Origin: JAEXZL01 sp049943125
GTDB taxonomy: Bacteria > Bacillota > Clostridia > Clostridiales > Clostridiaceae
Direction: 5' to 3'
Length of the DNA stretch: 64,000 nucleotides
Assembly: GCF_049943125.1 (NCBI RefSeq)
Contig: NZ_CP188040.1
Location: forward strand, 2,542,001-2,606,000
Part shown: in pieces, positions 8,901 to 16,620 of the stretch
Layout of the letters: each line of letters opens with the position of its first letter
Numbering within the stretch: position 1 is the first letter of the stretch
Notes under the pieces: model-generated
Seen by the model: the letters and a program-made list of their open reading frames with translations, nothing else
Database searches by the model: none
Told to the model about the DNA's origin: nothing
Position numbers and translations under genes: made by a program

Positions 8901-8959
8901 TTATAAAGCTAATTGGTTATAATCATAAGTATAATCATAAAAAATAGGAGTCCTGCATT

Positions 8960-10759
8960 ATGATGGATAAAGCTTTTAAAGTACTAAAAAAATACTATGG
9001 CTTTCATAATTTTAAGGAAGGCCAGGATAAAATAATAGAGAGCATTCTAGAGAGAAAGGATACCTTTGCGCTTATGCCTACGGGGGCTGGGAAATCTTTA
9101 TGCTATCAGATACCAGCGGTACTTTTCCCTGGTGTAACTATTGTGATTTCTCCTCTAATATCTTTAATGAAGGACCAGGTAGATTCCTTAAAAGCTATAG
9201 GAATATCCGCTGCTTATATAAGTAGTAGCCTTACCTTTAAAGAGATAAAGGAAATAATAGATGATGCAGACATAGGTATTTATAAGCTTTTGTACATAGC
9301 ACCAGAAAGACTTGAGCTGGATTCCTTTGTGAAAATCATAAAAAATATATCAATATCCCAGATTGCTATAGATGAAGCACATTGTGTTTCGCAATGGGGG
9401 CATGATTTTAGAGGAAGCTATAGAGCCATCGCTCCTTTCGTAGAAGCCTTGAAAGAGCGTCCTGTAATCACTGCCTTTACCGCCACTGCTACAGAGTATG
9501 TGGTAAAGGATAGCCTTTCCTTATTAAGGCTTAAGGAGCCAGAAATATTTTCTGTAAGCCTTGCTAGAGATAATCTTCTCCTTAATATTAAAAAGGTTGA
9601 TAACAGGGATGAAAAGCTTGAGTTTATAATGAATTTTATAAGGAGAAACAGTGAGGTCAGCGGAATTATATACATGCCTACTAGAAAAGAAACAGAGGAG
9701 CTTCAAAAATATCTCTTGTCTCTTGGGATAAGGGCTGGAAAGTATCATGGTGGCATGGAAGAAAAGGAAAGAAGCTTCTATCAGGAGGAATTTATCTATG
9801 ATAAAACTCCATTAATGGTGGCTACCAATGCCTTTGGTATGGGAATAGATAAGCCTAACATAAGATACATAATACATTATTCCATTCCTAAGAATATAGA
9901 AAGCTATTATCAGGAGATAGGAAGAGGAGGAAGGGATGGGGATCCCTGCAGCTGCTATTTATTATATAACTCAAAGGATGCTGCTCTTCAAGAATTTCTC
10001 CTAAAAAACAGCTCATCCATAGATAGGCTTCCCATAGAGCTAGCTAAGCTTGAAAAAATGAATGAGTATGGCAGCTGTGAAGGCTGTCTTAGTAATTACA
10101 TCCTTGAGTATTTTGGTGAAAAAGCCTTAAAGGATTATTGCTCCTGCTGCTGCAACTGTGTTAATAACAGTGAGCTAAAAGATATTACCAAGGAAAGTCA
10201 AATGGTTTTATCCTGTATATATAGAACTCATGAAAAGTATGGTATTAGCATGATTACAGACATCCTAAAGGGGTATAGAGGTCCCAAAATATCGGAATAT
10301 AAGCTTTATAATATACCTACCTATGGTATAATGAAGAAATACAGCTCAAAATTTATTAAGGACATAATACATACTCTCTTAAGAGAGGGATATTTAGATA
10401 AAAAAGAAAATACCTATTCTATGGTTAAGCTAAACAGTAAATCCATAAATCTATTAAAAGGTAAGGAAAGGTTGTTTACAAAGCTTATAGGTGAGGAAGA
10501 GGAGGAGGTAACCTCATCACCCTTATTTCTTCGTCTCAGGAAGCTTAGAAGAGAGCTGGCAGAAAAGGAAGGACTTCCTCCTTATATTGTCTTTTCTGAC
10601 TCAGTGCTCATAGAAATGTGCCGTGCCCTGCCAGAGAGTAAAGAGGAGCTTTTGGAGCTTAAAGGAATAGGGGAAAATAAGAGCGAAAAATATGGAACGG
10701 AATTTTTAAATATTATAAGACTGTACAAAGGGCAAAAAGTAAATGAGATAAGGGGATGA
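8960..10759 (+). CDS. recQ: ATP-dependent DNA helicase, RecQ family
   Basis: A 599-residue superfamily 2 helicase that unwinds DNA 3' to 5' in recombination and repair. Motif I is PTGAGKS, motif II is DEAHCVSQWGHDFR (DEAH box plus the RecQ aromatic-rich loop), and motif VI is QEIGRGGRDG. Cysteine-rich residues around 373-400 (CEGC, CSCCCNC) correspond to the RecQ zinc-binding region, although the Cys spacing is unusual. A winged-helix region follows, and an HRDC-like domain ends the protein with the GIGENKSEKYG hairpin. The start at 8960 is the first of two adjacent ATGs after TAGGAG. It is closely followed by idi, so the two are probably cotranscribed. Confidence 0.9.
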   Translation: MMDKAFKVLKKYYGFHNFKEGQDKIIESILERKDTFALMPTGAGKSLCYQIPAVLFPGVTIVISPLISLMKDQVDSLKAIGISAAYISSSLTFKEIKEIIDDADIGIYKLLYIAPERLELDSFVKIIKNISISQIAIDEAHCVSQWGHDFRGSYRAIAPFVEALKERPVITAFTATATEYVVKDSLSLLRLKEPEIFSVSLARDNLLLNIKKVDNRDEKLEFIMNFIRRNSEVSGIIYMPTRKETEELQKYLLSLGIRAGKYHGGMEEKERSFYQEEFIYDKTPLMVATNAFGMGIDKPNIRYIIHYSIPKNIESYYQEIGRGGRDGDPCSCYLLYNSKDAALQEFLLKNSSSIDRLPIELAKLEKMNEYGSCEGCLSNYILEYFGEKALKDYCSCCCNCVNNSELKDITKESQMVLSCIYRTHEKYGISMITDILKGYRGPKISEYKLYNIPTYGIMKKYSSKFIKDIIHTLLREGYLDKKENTYSMVKLNSKSINLLKGKERLFTKLIGEEEEEVTSSPLFLRLRKLRRELAEKEGLPPYIVFSDSVLIEMCRALPESKEELLELKGIGENKSEKYGTEFLNIIRLYKGQKVNEIRG

Positions 10760-10764
10760 TATAA

Positions 10765-11301
10765 TTGGAAAATAAGGAATTGATTCTTTTAGTTGATGAG
10801 GAAGACAGAGAAGTAGGTTATGAAGAAAAGCTCAAGGTACATGAAAAGGCTCTTCTTCATAGAGCATTTTCAATATTTATTTTTAATTCCAAGGAGGAGC
10901 TGCTCCTGCAAAAAAGAGAAAAAGGAAAATATCACTCGCCAGGGCTCTGGACCAATACCTGCTGCTCACATCAACGAAAGGGCGAAACTCTCGATGAAGC
11001 AATTCATAGGAGGCTACAGGAGGAAATGGGCTTTGATACAGAGTTAAAGGAGAGATTTACCTTCATTTATAGAGCAGAATTTGATAACAGCCTCACAGAG
11101 TATGAGCTAGATCATGTGTTTACAGGAGTTTATGAAGGACCCATAGAATTTAATCCTAGCGAGGTTGAGGCTTATAGATGGATTTCTTTGGAGGAGCTAA
11201 AAAAAGAGCTTGAAGCTCAGCCGGAAAGCTATACCTACTGGTTTAAGGCTTCAATAGATAAAATCTTTCATTTATATAATAATGAACAATTACATAAGTA
11301 A
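10765..11301 (+). CDS. idi: Isopentenyl-diphosphate delta-isomerase type 1 (Nudix fold)
   Basis: A 178-residue Nudix-fold enzyme that would interconvert isopentenyl and dimethylallyl diphosphate. It has the type-1 features LWTNTCCSHQ with the catalytic Cys, the Nudix-like helix (GETLDEAIHRRLQEEMGF) and YELDHVF with the catalytic Glu. These distinguish it from generic Nudix hydrolases. The start is TTG 10765, supported by AAGGGG about 10 bases upstream; no nearby ATG fits. It lies 5 bases after recQ. Many clostridia make isoprenoids by the MEP route, where Idi is dispensable and balances the two products. Confidence 0.85.
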   Translation: MENKELILLVDEEDREVGYEEKLKVHEKALLHRAFSIFIFNSKEELLLQKREKGKYHSPGLWTNTCCSHQRKGETLDEAIHRRLQEEMGFDTELKERFTFIYRAEFDNSLTEYELDHVFTGVYEGPIEFNPSEVEAYRWISLEELKKELEAQPESYTYWFKASIDKIFHLYNNEQLHK

Positions 11302-11377
11302 GGTTTAGAATAATCCTCACAAAAGGCTTCTTTCTTAATATTATAAAGAGAGAGAAGTCTATGGAGGATTTTTTATT

Positions 11378-11917
11378 ATGAAGGAGCTTAAAGGTTCGCA
11401 GACAGAAATGAATCTTTATTTGACCTTTGCGGGAGAGTCTAGAGTAAGGAATAGGTATAACTTTTTTTCAGAGGTGGCAAGGCTTGAAGGTTATCAATGG
11501 ATAGGTAATGTTTTTGATGAAGCTGCCAGTACTAAATATGCTCATTCTAGAGAGGTATATAGGCGATATTTAGATATGGTAGGGAATACTTTAGAAAACT
11601 TAAAGGAAGCCATGGAGGGAGAGACCATTGAATACTCAACCTTATACAGACAGTTTGAGGAGGAAGCAAGAAAAGAAGGCTTTCAACAAATAGGCGACTT
11701 TTATAAGGAGCTTTCTGCCGTAGCCAAAAATTATGAAGAGAAATTTGAGGAGCTATATAATAGGGTAAAGGATAACACTGTATATATTTCGCCAGTGCCT
11801 ACCCGCTGGAGATGCATGAACTGCAGCTGGATCCATGAAGGTACCAGTGCTCCAAAGCTATGCGCCTTGTGTTATTTTCCTAAAAGCTTTTTCAAGGAAG
11901 AAGGCGATGAAATCTGA
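11378..11917 (+). CDS. Degenerate rubrerythrin-like protein
   Basis: A 179-residue protein whose start (MKELKGSQTEMNL, AGESRVRNRY) and C-terminus (WRCMNC, EGTSAPKLCALC) clearly match rubrerythrin, which reduces peroxide in anaerobes. The diiron site is however broken. Glu20, His56 and Glu85 (the family's Glu94) remain, but Lys53 replaces the first EXXH glutamate, Thr88 replaces the partner of Glu94 (Glu97 in the family), and the second EXXH is AKNY (Ala116, Tyr119). The rubredoxin-like domain keeps its four cysteines (146, 149, 162, 165) but lacks the usual Gly and Pro of CXXCG and CPXC. It may still bind one iron, but peroxidase activity is unlikely. The reading frame is intact and the ribosome binding site strong (GGAGG), arguing against a pseudogene. 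Its stop overlaps the start of a small gene. Confidence 0.85.
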   Translation: MKELKGSQTEMNLYLTFAGESRVRNRYNFFSEVARLEGYQWIGNVFDEAASTKYAHSREVYRRYLDMVGNTLENLKEAMEGETIEYSTLYRQFEEEARKEGFQQIGDFYKELSAVAKNYEEKFEELYNRVKDNTVYISPVPTRWRCMNCSWIHEGTSAPKLCALCYFPKSFFKEEGDEI

Positions 11918-12090
11918 TGTATATTTCGGTGCCTAAGGATTTTTCTATTGATATTATTTATAAAGATAGTAATTTCTTTAATGAAGATAATCCAAAGCTA
12001 GAAGTGAAGGCAGCAGAAGGGATTTATAAAAAACCTAATTATTGGAAGGCTGTTGATGAATACTATCTTCAGGAGGTTCTTAATAAATAG
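11917..12090 (+). CDS. Small hypothetical protein (57 aa) coupled to the rubrerythrin-like gene
   Basis: An open frame of 57 codons starts with the ATG that overlaps the TGA of the upstream gene (TGATG) and ends with TAG 12088-12090. The protein begins MYISVPKDFS, is rich in Lys, Asp, Asn and Tyr, and has no transmembrane segment, signal peptide or cysteine. A GAAGGCGATG stretch in the end of the upstream gene could serve as ribosome binding site. The overlap suggests translational coupling, so the product may work with the rubrerythrin-like protein. I recognise no family; the call rests on position and intact frame only. Confidence 0.5.
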   Translation: MYISVPKDFSIDIIYKDSNFFNEDNPKLEVKAAEGIYKKPNYWKAVDEYYLQEVLNK

Positions 12091-12154
12091 CAAATGTCAT
12101 TAATCTATCTGATGCTTAATATAATAATACTATTAAGATTATCCAGGTGGAATG

Positions 12155-12502
12155 ATGAGCTACAGAAAAATTATTGATAAAGAATGCAATGATTTATCCA
12201 TGCTTGCAGATATGCTCTTTAAGCTTTCTAATTCTTATAAGATGCTTTCTGGTGGAGCGTCTGATTTAAACGGTATAGCTCTGGCTAGGAAGAAGGATGT
12301 AAGAGATGCAGTAAAAAGAGTGGCAGCCCTAGGAGAGGTTATTGACGACCTTATAGAAACCATTGATTATATAGACTGTGCTTTCTTTGATTATTCTAAG
12401 CTTAAGGCAGAATATATAGCTTGCAAGACAAACATTGAATTGATTAAAGCTGAGGTAGATGAGGAGCTAAACCCCTTGAGCTTAACAGAAAAGAAGCCCT
12501 GA
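12155..12502 (+). CDS. Hypothetical helical protein (115 aa)
   Basis: A soluble, mostly helical protein with no recognised motif. It has an acidic middle (EVIDDLIETIDYIDCAFFDY) and lacks a signal peptide or membrane span. Two ATGs stand side by side at 12152 and 12155; AGGTGG at 12145-12150 touches the first and suits the second, which I use. The gene ends 16 bases before the convergent pssA. The base composition is like that of its neighbours. I do not recognise the family. Confidence 0.65.
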   Translation: MSYRKIIDKECNDLSMLADMLFKLSNSYKMLSGGASDLNGIALARKKDVRDAVKRVAALGEVIDDLIETIDYIDCAFFDYSKLKAEYIACKTNIELIKAEVDEELNPLSLTEKKP

Positions 12503-12518
12503 GATAGGCTTCTTTTGT

Positions 12519-13049
12519 TTACACTTTTTTGAATCTATAATTACTTACCATTAGGTAGGATAGCATTAAAAGGAACGTTATAGGTAGTCCCCTCATAACA
12601 TATATGCTATCAGTAAAGGTAGAAATTAATACAAATAAAGCAATAAAGCTGCCAGCAATGGTTATAGGTATGCCTGTGAAGACACCATCGAAGCTACTTG
12701 CATTATATCTAGCTAATCTATAAGCACCACATATAGGAAACAGTAATAATAAGCCGTAGCCCATAAAGCCTCCAGGTCCTAAGGTATCAAAGCTGTATAG
12801 AGTAAACAGCAGCAGGGAAGGTGCTACACCAAAGGAAACTAGGTCAGCTAGTGAGTCAAGCTCCTTACCTAAAGGACTTGATACATCTAAATATCGGGCT
12901 ATTCTTCCGTCATACCTGTCAACCAGGGCTGCAAGCAAAATAAATATAGAAGAGGCTCTATAATCATCATTAAACAAGCCTAATATTGAAAGTATTCCAA
13001 AGGACAAGTTTATGAAGGTAAAAGTATTAGGAATAGTACTCTTTCTCAT
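12519..13049 (-). CDS. pssA: CDP-diacylglycerol-serine O-phosphatidyltransferase
   Basis: A 176-residue integral membrane enzyme that transfers phosphatidyl from CDP-diacylglycerol to serine, giving phosphatidylserine, the precursor of phosphatidylethanolamine. The CDP-alcohol phosphotransferase motif DG-x2-AR-x8-G-x3-D-x3-D is complete (DGRIARYL, then GKELDSLAD). About five to six hydrophobic segments are visible. A GTG at 13061 is in frame but lies against the Shine-Dalgarno TTAGGAG; ATG 13049 with 9-10 bases of spacing is preferred, giving MRKSTIPN. No psd gene is visible beside it. Phosphatidylglycerophosphate synthase is the alternative, but the serine-type N-terminus (PNTFTFINLSFG) supports PssA. 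Confidence 0.85.
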   Translation of the reverse strand: MRKSTIPNTFTFINLSFGILSILGLFNDDYRASSIFILLAALVDRYDGRIARYLDVSSPLGKELDSLADLVSFGVAPSLLLFTLYSFDTLGPGGFMGYGLLLLFPICGAYRLARYNASSFDGVFTGIPITIAGSFIALFVLISTFTDSIYVMRGLPITFLLMLSYLMVSNYRFKKV

Positions 13050-13254
13050 TAAATAATTCACTCCTAAAGAATAATGAATCCAAATAGAATTAAAAAAATA
13101 ATATAATTGCTAATTAGGATTTTTATTAAAGTTATACTATTATATTATACAACAAATATCCTTCATTTAAAACTTAATAATATTGTTAACTTGTATTAAT
13201 TAAAAATTTTTATTTAACAATCCATGGGAACTAGCTTAATTCCATATTAATTTG

Positions 13255-13283
13255 TTGCATTAAAGCTCTCTAATTAATATAAT
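13255..13283 (+). promoter_or_regulatory. Weak candidate promoter of the PRC/MgtE-N/CBS gene
   Basis: TTGCAT, a 17-bp spacer and a perfect TATAAT (13278-13283) precede the small ORF at 13320. The -35 match is poor. The rest of the 13050-13474 gap is AT-rich and shows nothing else besides that ORF. Confidence 0.4.
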
Positions 13284-13319
13284 TATAATGTAAATTGTCG
13301 ATAAGGTGGTGGATTTTAA

Positions 13320-13403
13320 ATGGAGGCTGGCCCTCATAGTAAGCGGAAAAATACAAATAATAGCTATAAGAAAGCTATGAGAGGTATAGATTTATCCATT
13401 TAA
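13320..13403 (+). CDS. Possible 27-aa leader peptide
   Basis: ATG 13320 follows a strong AAGGTGGTGG at about 8-base spacing and opens a 27-codon frame (MEAGPHSKRKNTNNSYKK...) ending in TAA 13401-13403, 71 bases before the next gene. The product is very basic with no membrane span. It could be a leader peptide affecting the gene downstream, or a chance ORF; only the good ribosome binding site and position support it. Confidence 0.3.
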   Translation: MEAGPHSKRKNTNNSYKKAMRGIDLSI

Positions 13404-13474
13404 TCATCGGTAACAGATATTAGGGATAGAATTTTTCATACTTCTTCTTTCTTATGGCTTAAAGGAGGACTAAT

Positions 13475-14704
13475 ATGAAAAGACTATCTCTATTTTTATA
13501 CAGTGATATAGTAGGAATGAAGGTATATGATGAATTTGATGATAATATTGGACAGCTTAAGGATGTTTATGTAACAACGGAGGAAGGCTATCCTAAATTC
13601 ATAGGGTACAGACTAAAGAAGGATGGCTACTATATAGATTATGAGTTTAGAACCATTAGATTTTACCTTCAAGATAATAATAATATTAAAATAACTGTAA
13701 GAGGTGCAAGGGAAATAATAGCACAAAGATATACTTATCTATTATCTAAAAATTTATTAGATAAGAAAATAGTGGATATCAATGGGAAAAAGGTAGTAAC
13801 TGTAAGGGATTTGAGAGTTGTGGAAATTGCTGGAGAGTATAAGGTTTTAGCAGTGGAATCAGGCCCTTTAGCTAAATACAAGAAAATTGGATTAGGCCAA
13901 ATCGCAAAAATCATTATGAAGCTATTTCATATAGAATATAAGGATAGCGCTATTATGTGGGATGATGTAGAGTCCTTAGAGATGGTTAATGACAACCTAA
14001 AGCTTGCAATACCCTATCAAAAGCTTTCAAAGCTCCATCCGGCGGATTTGGCAGATATCCTGGAGGATCTAGATTCTAATCATAGAAAAATAGTATTTGA
14101 GAGCTTTGATGAAAATCTTGCAGCAGATATCCTGGAGGAAATTGAACCAAAGGTACAGGAGAGCCTTATTAAGGATATGAGTGATCATAAAACTCATGAA
14201 GTTTTTGATAATATGCCAAATGATGAGATCGCTGATATTTTAGAAGAGCTGGATGAGGAAACTCAGGAAAAAATTCTTATGTCCTTAGAAAGCACCGATG
14301 CTAATGAAATTCGAGAGCTGATGTCCTACAAGGATGAAACTGTGGGTAGTATAATGAATAAGGATTTTATTTCTTTTAATATAGATGTAACCGTAGGTGA
14401 AACCATAGAACTTATAAGAGAGCTGAATCCTGAGGATGAGGTTATGTATTATATCTACATCATCAATGAAGAAGAAAAGCTGCAGGGAGTGGTATCCTTA
14501 AAAAGACTTTTAATGAATCCTCATGATGTTAAGCTTAGAGATATAATGGAGGAGAGAGTTGTTACGGTAAATGTTGAGGATAGCCTTGAAGAAGTAGTTC
14601 AGGACTTTAAGAAGTACGACCTCGTATCTCTTCCTGTAACAGATGGCGAGGATAAAATGATTGGTATAGTGGTTATCCACGATATTATAGATGAGATATT
14701 GTAA
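13475..14704 (+). CDS. PRC-barrel / MgtE-N / CBS domain protein without channel domain
   Basis: A 409-residue cytoplasmic protein. Two PRC-barrel-like beta domains (about 1-85 and 92-185) precede an MgtE N-terminal superhelical domain (about 190-285, starting LHPADLADILEDL with repeats of ADILEE/ADILEEL) and two CBS domains (about 290-409, TVGSIMNKDF and LRDIMEERVV). The MgtE N and CBS parts sense Mg2+ and gate the pore in true MgtE channels, but no transmembrane pore follows here: the protein ends after the second CBS domain. Relatives in Firmicutes often sit beside Nramp-type metal transporters; none is present here. It may regulate a transporter encoded elsewhere. The start follows a strong AAAGGAGG. 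Confidence 0.85.
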   Translation: MKRLSLFLYSDIVGMKVYDEFDDNIGQLKDVYVTTEEGYPKFIGYRLKKDGYYIDYEFRTIRFYLQDNNNIKITVRGAREIIAQRYTYLLSKNLLDKKIVDINGKKVVTVRDLRVVEIAGEYKVLAVESGPLAKYKKIGLGQIAKIIMKLFHIEYKDSAIMWDDVESLEMVNDNLKLAIPYQKLSKLHPADLADILEDLDSNHRKIVFESFDENLAADILEEIEPKVQESLIKDMSDHKTHEVFDNMPNDEIADILEELDEETQEKILMSLESTDANEIRELMSYKDETVGSIMNKDFISFNIDVTVGETIELIRELNPEDEVMYYIYIINEEEKLQGVVSLKRLLMNPHDVKLRDIMEERVVTVNVEDSLEEVVQDFKKYDLVSLPVTDGEDKMIGIVVIHDIIDEIL

Positions 14705-14730
14705 TTTATTAATTATTAACAATTTACCAG

Positions 14731-14758
14731 TTGACAATCTGGAAGTAAGGAATATAAT
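14731..14758 (+). promoter_or_regulatory. Sigma-A promoter of the T-box/cysK operon
   Basis: A perfect TTGACA (14731-14736), a 16-bp spacer and a perfect TATAAT (14753-14758) stand immediately upstream of the T-box leader, giving a start near 14765. Confidence 0.8.
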
Positions 14759-14764
14759 ATAAAG

Positions 14765-15056
14765 TAAAGATGAGAAATCAAATCAAAATACTCGGGATTA
14801 AATGCGGTGAAGAAGTAAAGTAGCTTAATAGAGAGCCACAGAGAGGGAACCATAGCTGAGAGGTTTCTGCTTAAAATTAATGTGAAGTGCACTTTGGAGC
14901 AGGTATCTGAAAGTTTAAGTAAGATAACACGGGTTCACCCGTTATAGTGACAGAACATTATTGGATGTTTTAGCATGGAGTGAGATACCTTGTATCTAAT
15001 TAGAGTGGAACCACGGAGTTAATACTTCGTCTCTTATAGGAGACGGAGTTTTTTAT
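14765..15056 (+). promoter_or_regulatory. Cysteine-type T-box leader with terminator
   Basis: The leader before cysK-cysE ends with the T-box sequence AGAGTGGAACCACGG (about 15002-15016), which pairs with the acceptor end of uncharged tRNA. It is followed by a terminator hairpin ACTTCGTCTC / GAGACGGAGT (15024-15049) and a T-run. Upstream, Stem I features are visible (AGAGAGGGAACCATAGCTGAGAGG). In GAAGTGCAC the TGC at 14888-14890 stands where the specifier codon is expected, matching cysteine. High uncharged tRNA-Cys would therefore switch on cysteine synthesis. The T-box and terminator are clear; the exact specifier position is read by eye. Confidence 0.88.
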
Positions 15057-15093
15057 TTATCAAAAATAAATTAAAATTTCAGGAGGGAAAAAT

Positions 15094-15999
15094 ATGATTT
15101 TTAACAATGTAATAGATATGATAGGAAATACACCTATAATTAAGCTTAATAATGTGGTAGGAGAAAACAGTGCAGAGGTTTATGTTAAGCTGGAAAAATA
15201 TAATCCTGCAGCTAGTGTAAAGGATAGAGCAGCCCTTGGGATGATTGAAAAAGCAGAAGAGCTAGGACTTCTTAAAAAAGGTGATACTATTGTAGAGCCT
15301 ACCAGTGGTAATACCGGTATAGCACTGGCTATGGTTGGCAATGTGAAAGGGTACAAGGTAGTAATTGTAATGCCTGATACCATGAGCAAGGAAAGAAGAG
15401 ATATGATCAGGGCTTTTGGTGCAGAGCTTGTTCTGACAGAAGGTGCTAAAGGAATGAAGGGAGCTATAAGCAAGGCAGAGGAGCTAGTAGAGGAAAAGGG
15501 ATATTTTATGCCACAGCAGTTCTTAAATGTTGCAAATCCTGAGAAGCATTATGCTACTACAGCTAAGGAAATCCTTGCTGATATACCAGATTTAGATGCC
15601 TTTGTAGCGGGGGTAGGTACCGGTGGTACCATTACTGGTGTTGGTAAGAATCTAAAAGAAATTAAAGCTGAGGTTAAGGTTGTTGCAGTGGAGCCAGAAA
15701 AATCTCCTGTTATTTCAGGAGGTCAGCCAGGTCCTCATAAGATACAGGGAATAGGAGCAGGCTTCATACCTGAAAATTACAAGGCAGAGGTAGTAGATAA
15801 GGTTCTTCAGGTAAGCGAAGAAGCAGCCTTTGAAACTGCTAGATTACTTGCAGCTAAAGAAGGAGTACTAGTTGGTATTTCTTCAGGAGCAGCTATTTCA
15901 GCAGCATTAAACATAGCTAAGGAGCTTGGAGCTGGTAAAAAGGTTCTTGTTATTGCTCCAGATGGTGCTGAAAAGTATATGTCTATGGGGTTATTCTAA
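15094..15999 (+). CDS. cysK: Cysteine synthase A (O-acetylserine thiol-lyase)
   Basis: A 301-residue PLP enzyme that makes cysteine from O-acetylserine and sulfide. The PLP lysine lies in [13 protein letters not shown], the asparagine loop is [12 protein letters not shown], and the phosphate-binding loop is [17 protein letters not shown] near the C-terminus completes the fold. It has normal length for CysK. The start follows a strong CAGGAGGG. It is the first gene after the T-box leader and stands 14 bases before cysE, its partner both in the pathway and in the cysteine synthase complex. Confidence 0.95.
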   Translation: MIFNNVIDMIGNTPIIKLNNVVGENSAEVYVKLEKYNPAASVKDRAALGMIEKAEELGLLKKGDTIVEPTSGNTGIALAMVGNVKGYKVVIVMPDTMSKERRDMIRAFGAELVLTEGAKGMKGAISKAEELVEEKGYFMPQQFLNVANPEKHYATTAKEILADIPDLDAFVAGVGTGGTITGVGKNLKEIKAEVKVVAVEPEKSPVISGGQPGPHKIQGIGAGFIPENYKAEVVDKVLQVSEEAAFETARLLAAKEGVLVGISSGAAISAALNIAKELGAGKKVLVIAPDGAEKYMSMGLF

Positions 16000-16013
16000 G
16001 AAAAGGTGATCTA

Positions 16014-16598
16014 ATGTTTAATAAGCTACGTTATAATGTTAATAATATATTGAAGCAGGACCCTGCTGCCAGCAGCTTTTGGGAGGTATTATTTCTTTAC
16101 CCTTCCATTCATGCTACCAATCTTCATTCCATTGCCCACTTCTTTTATAAAAGAAAGCTTAAGGTTATTGCTAGGCTGATTTCTCAGCTAGGAAGGTTCT
16201 TTACAGGCATTGAAATCCACCCAGGGGCAAAAATAGGAAAAGGATTATTTATAGACCATGGTATGGGAGTGGTAATTGGAGAAACTGCAGAGGTTGGAGA
16301 AAATGTGACCATTTATCATGGTGCAACCTTAGGTGGCACAGGGAAGGATAAAGGAAAAAGACATCCTACCGTTGGTAATAATGTTATAATAGGTGCAGGA
16401 GCTAAGATTCTTGGTCCTATATATATTGGAGATAGGGTAAAGGTAGGAGCCAATGCAGTGGTCCTTACCGATGTACCAGCCAATTCTACGGCAGTAGGTA
16501 TACCTGCAAAAATAATTACTAGAACTTTGGCCCCAATAATCAATATTAAGGATTACAGAGGAAAAATTCATACCATATATAATGATATGGTGATTTAA
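16014..16598 (+). CDS. cysE: Serine O-acetyltransferase
   Basis: A 194-residue left-handed beta-helix acetyltransferase that turns serine and acetyl-CoA into O-acetylserine for CysK. The hexapeptide repeats run from about residue 65 to 165 ([22 protein letters not shown] and onward), including the catalytic [20 protein letters not shown] region. It is the short Gram-positive (EpsC-like) form. CysK binding usually depends on a C-terminal Ile; here the last residues are DMVI, which fits complex formation. It shares the T-box-controlled transcript with cysK. Confidence 0.93.
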   Translation: MFNKLRYNVNNILKQDPAASSFWEVLFLYPSIHATNLHSIAHFFYKRKLKVIARLISQLGRFFTGIEIHPGAKIGKGLFIDHGMGVVIGETAEVGENVTIYHGATLGGTGKDKGKRHPTVGNNVIIGAGAKILGPIYIGDRVKVGANAVVLTDVPANSTAVGIPAKIITRTLAPIINIKDYRGKIHTIYNDMVI

Positions 16599-16620
16599 GT
16601 AAAGTAAAAAGGAGCAGGTT

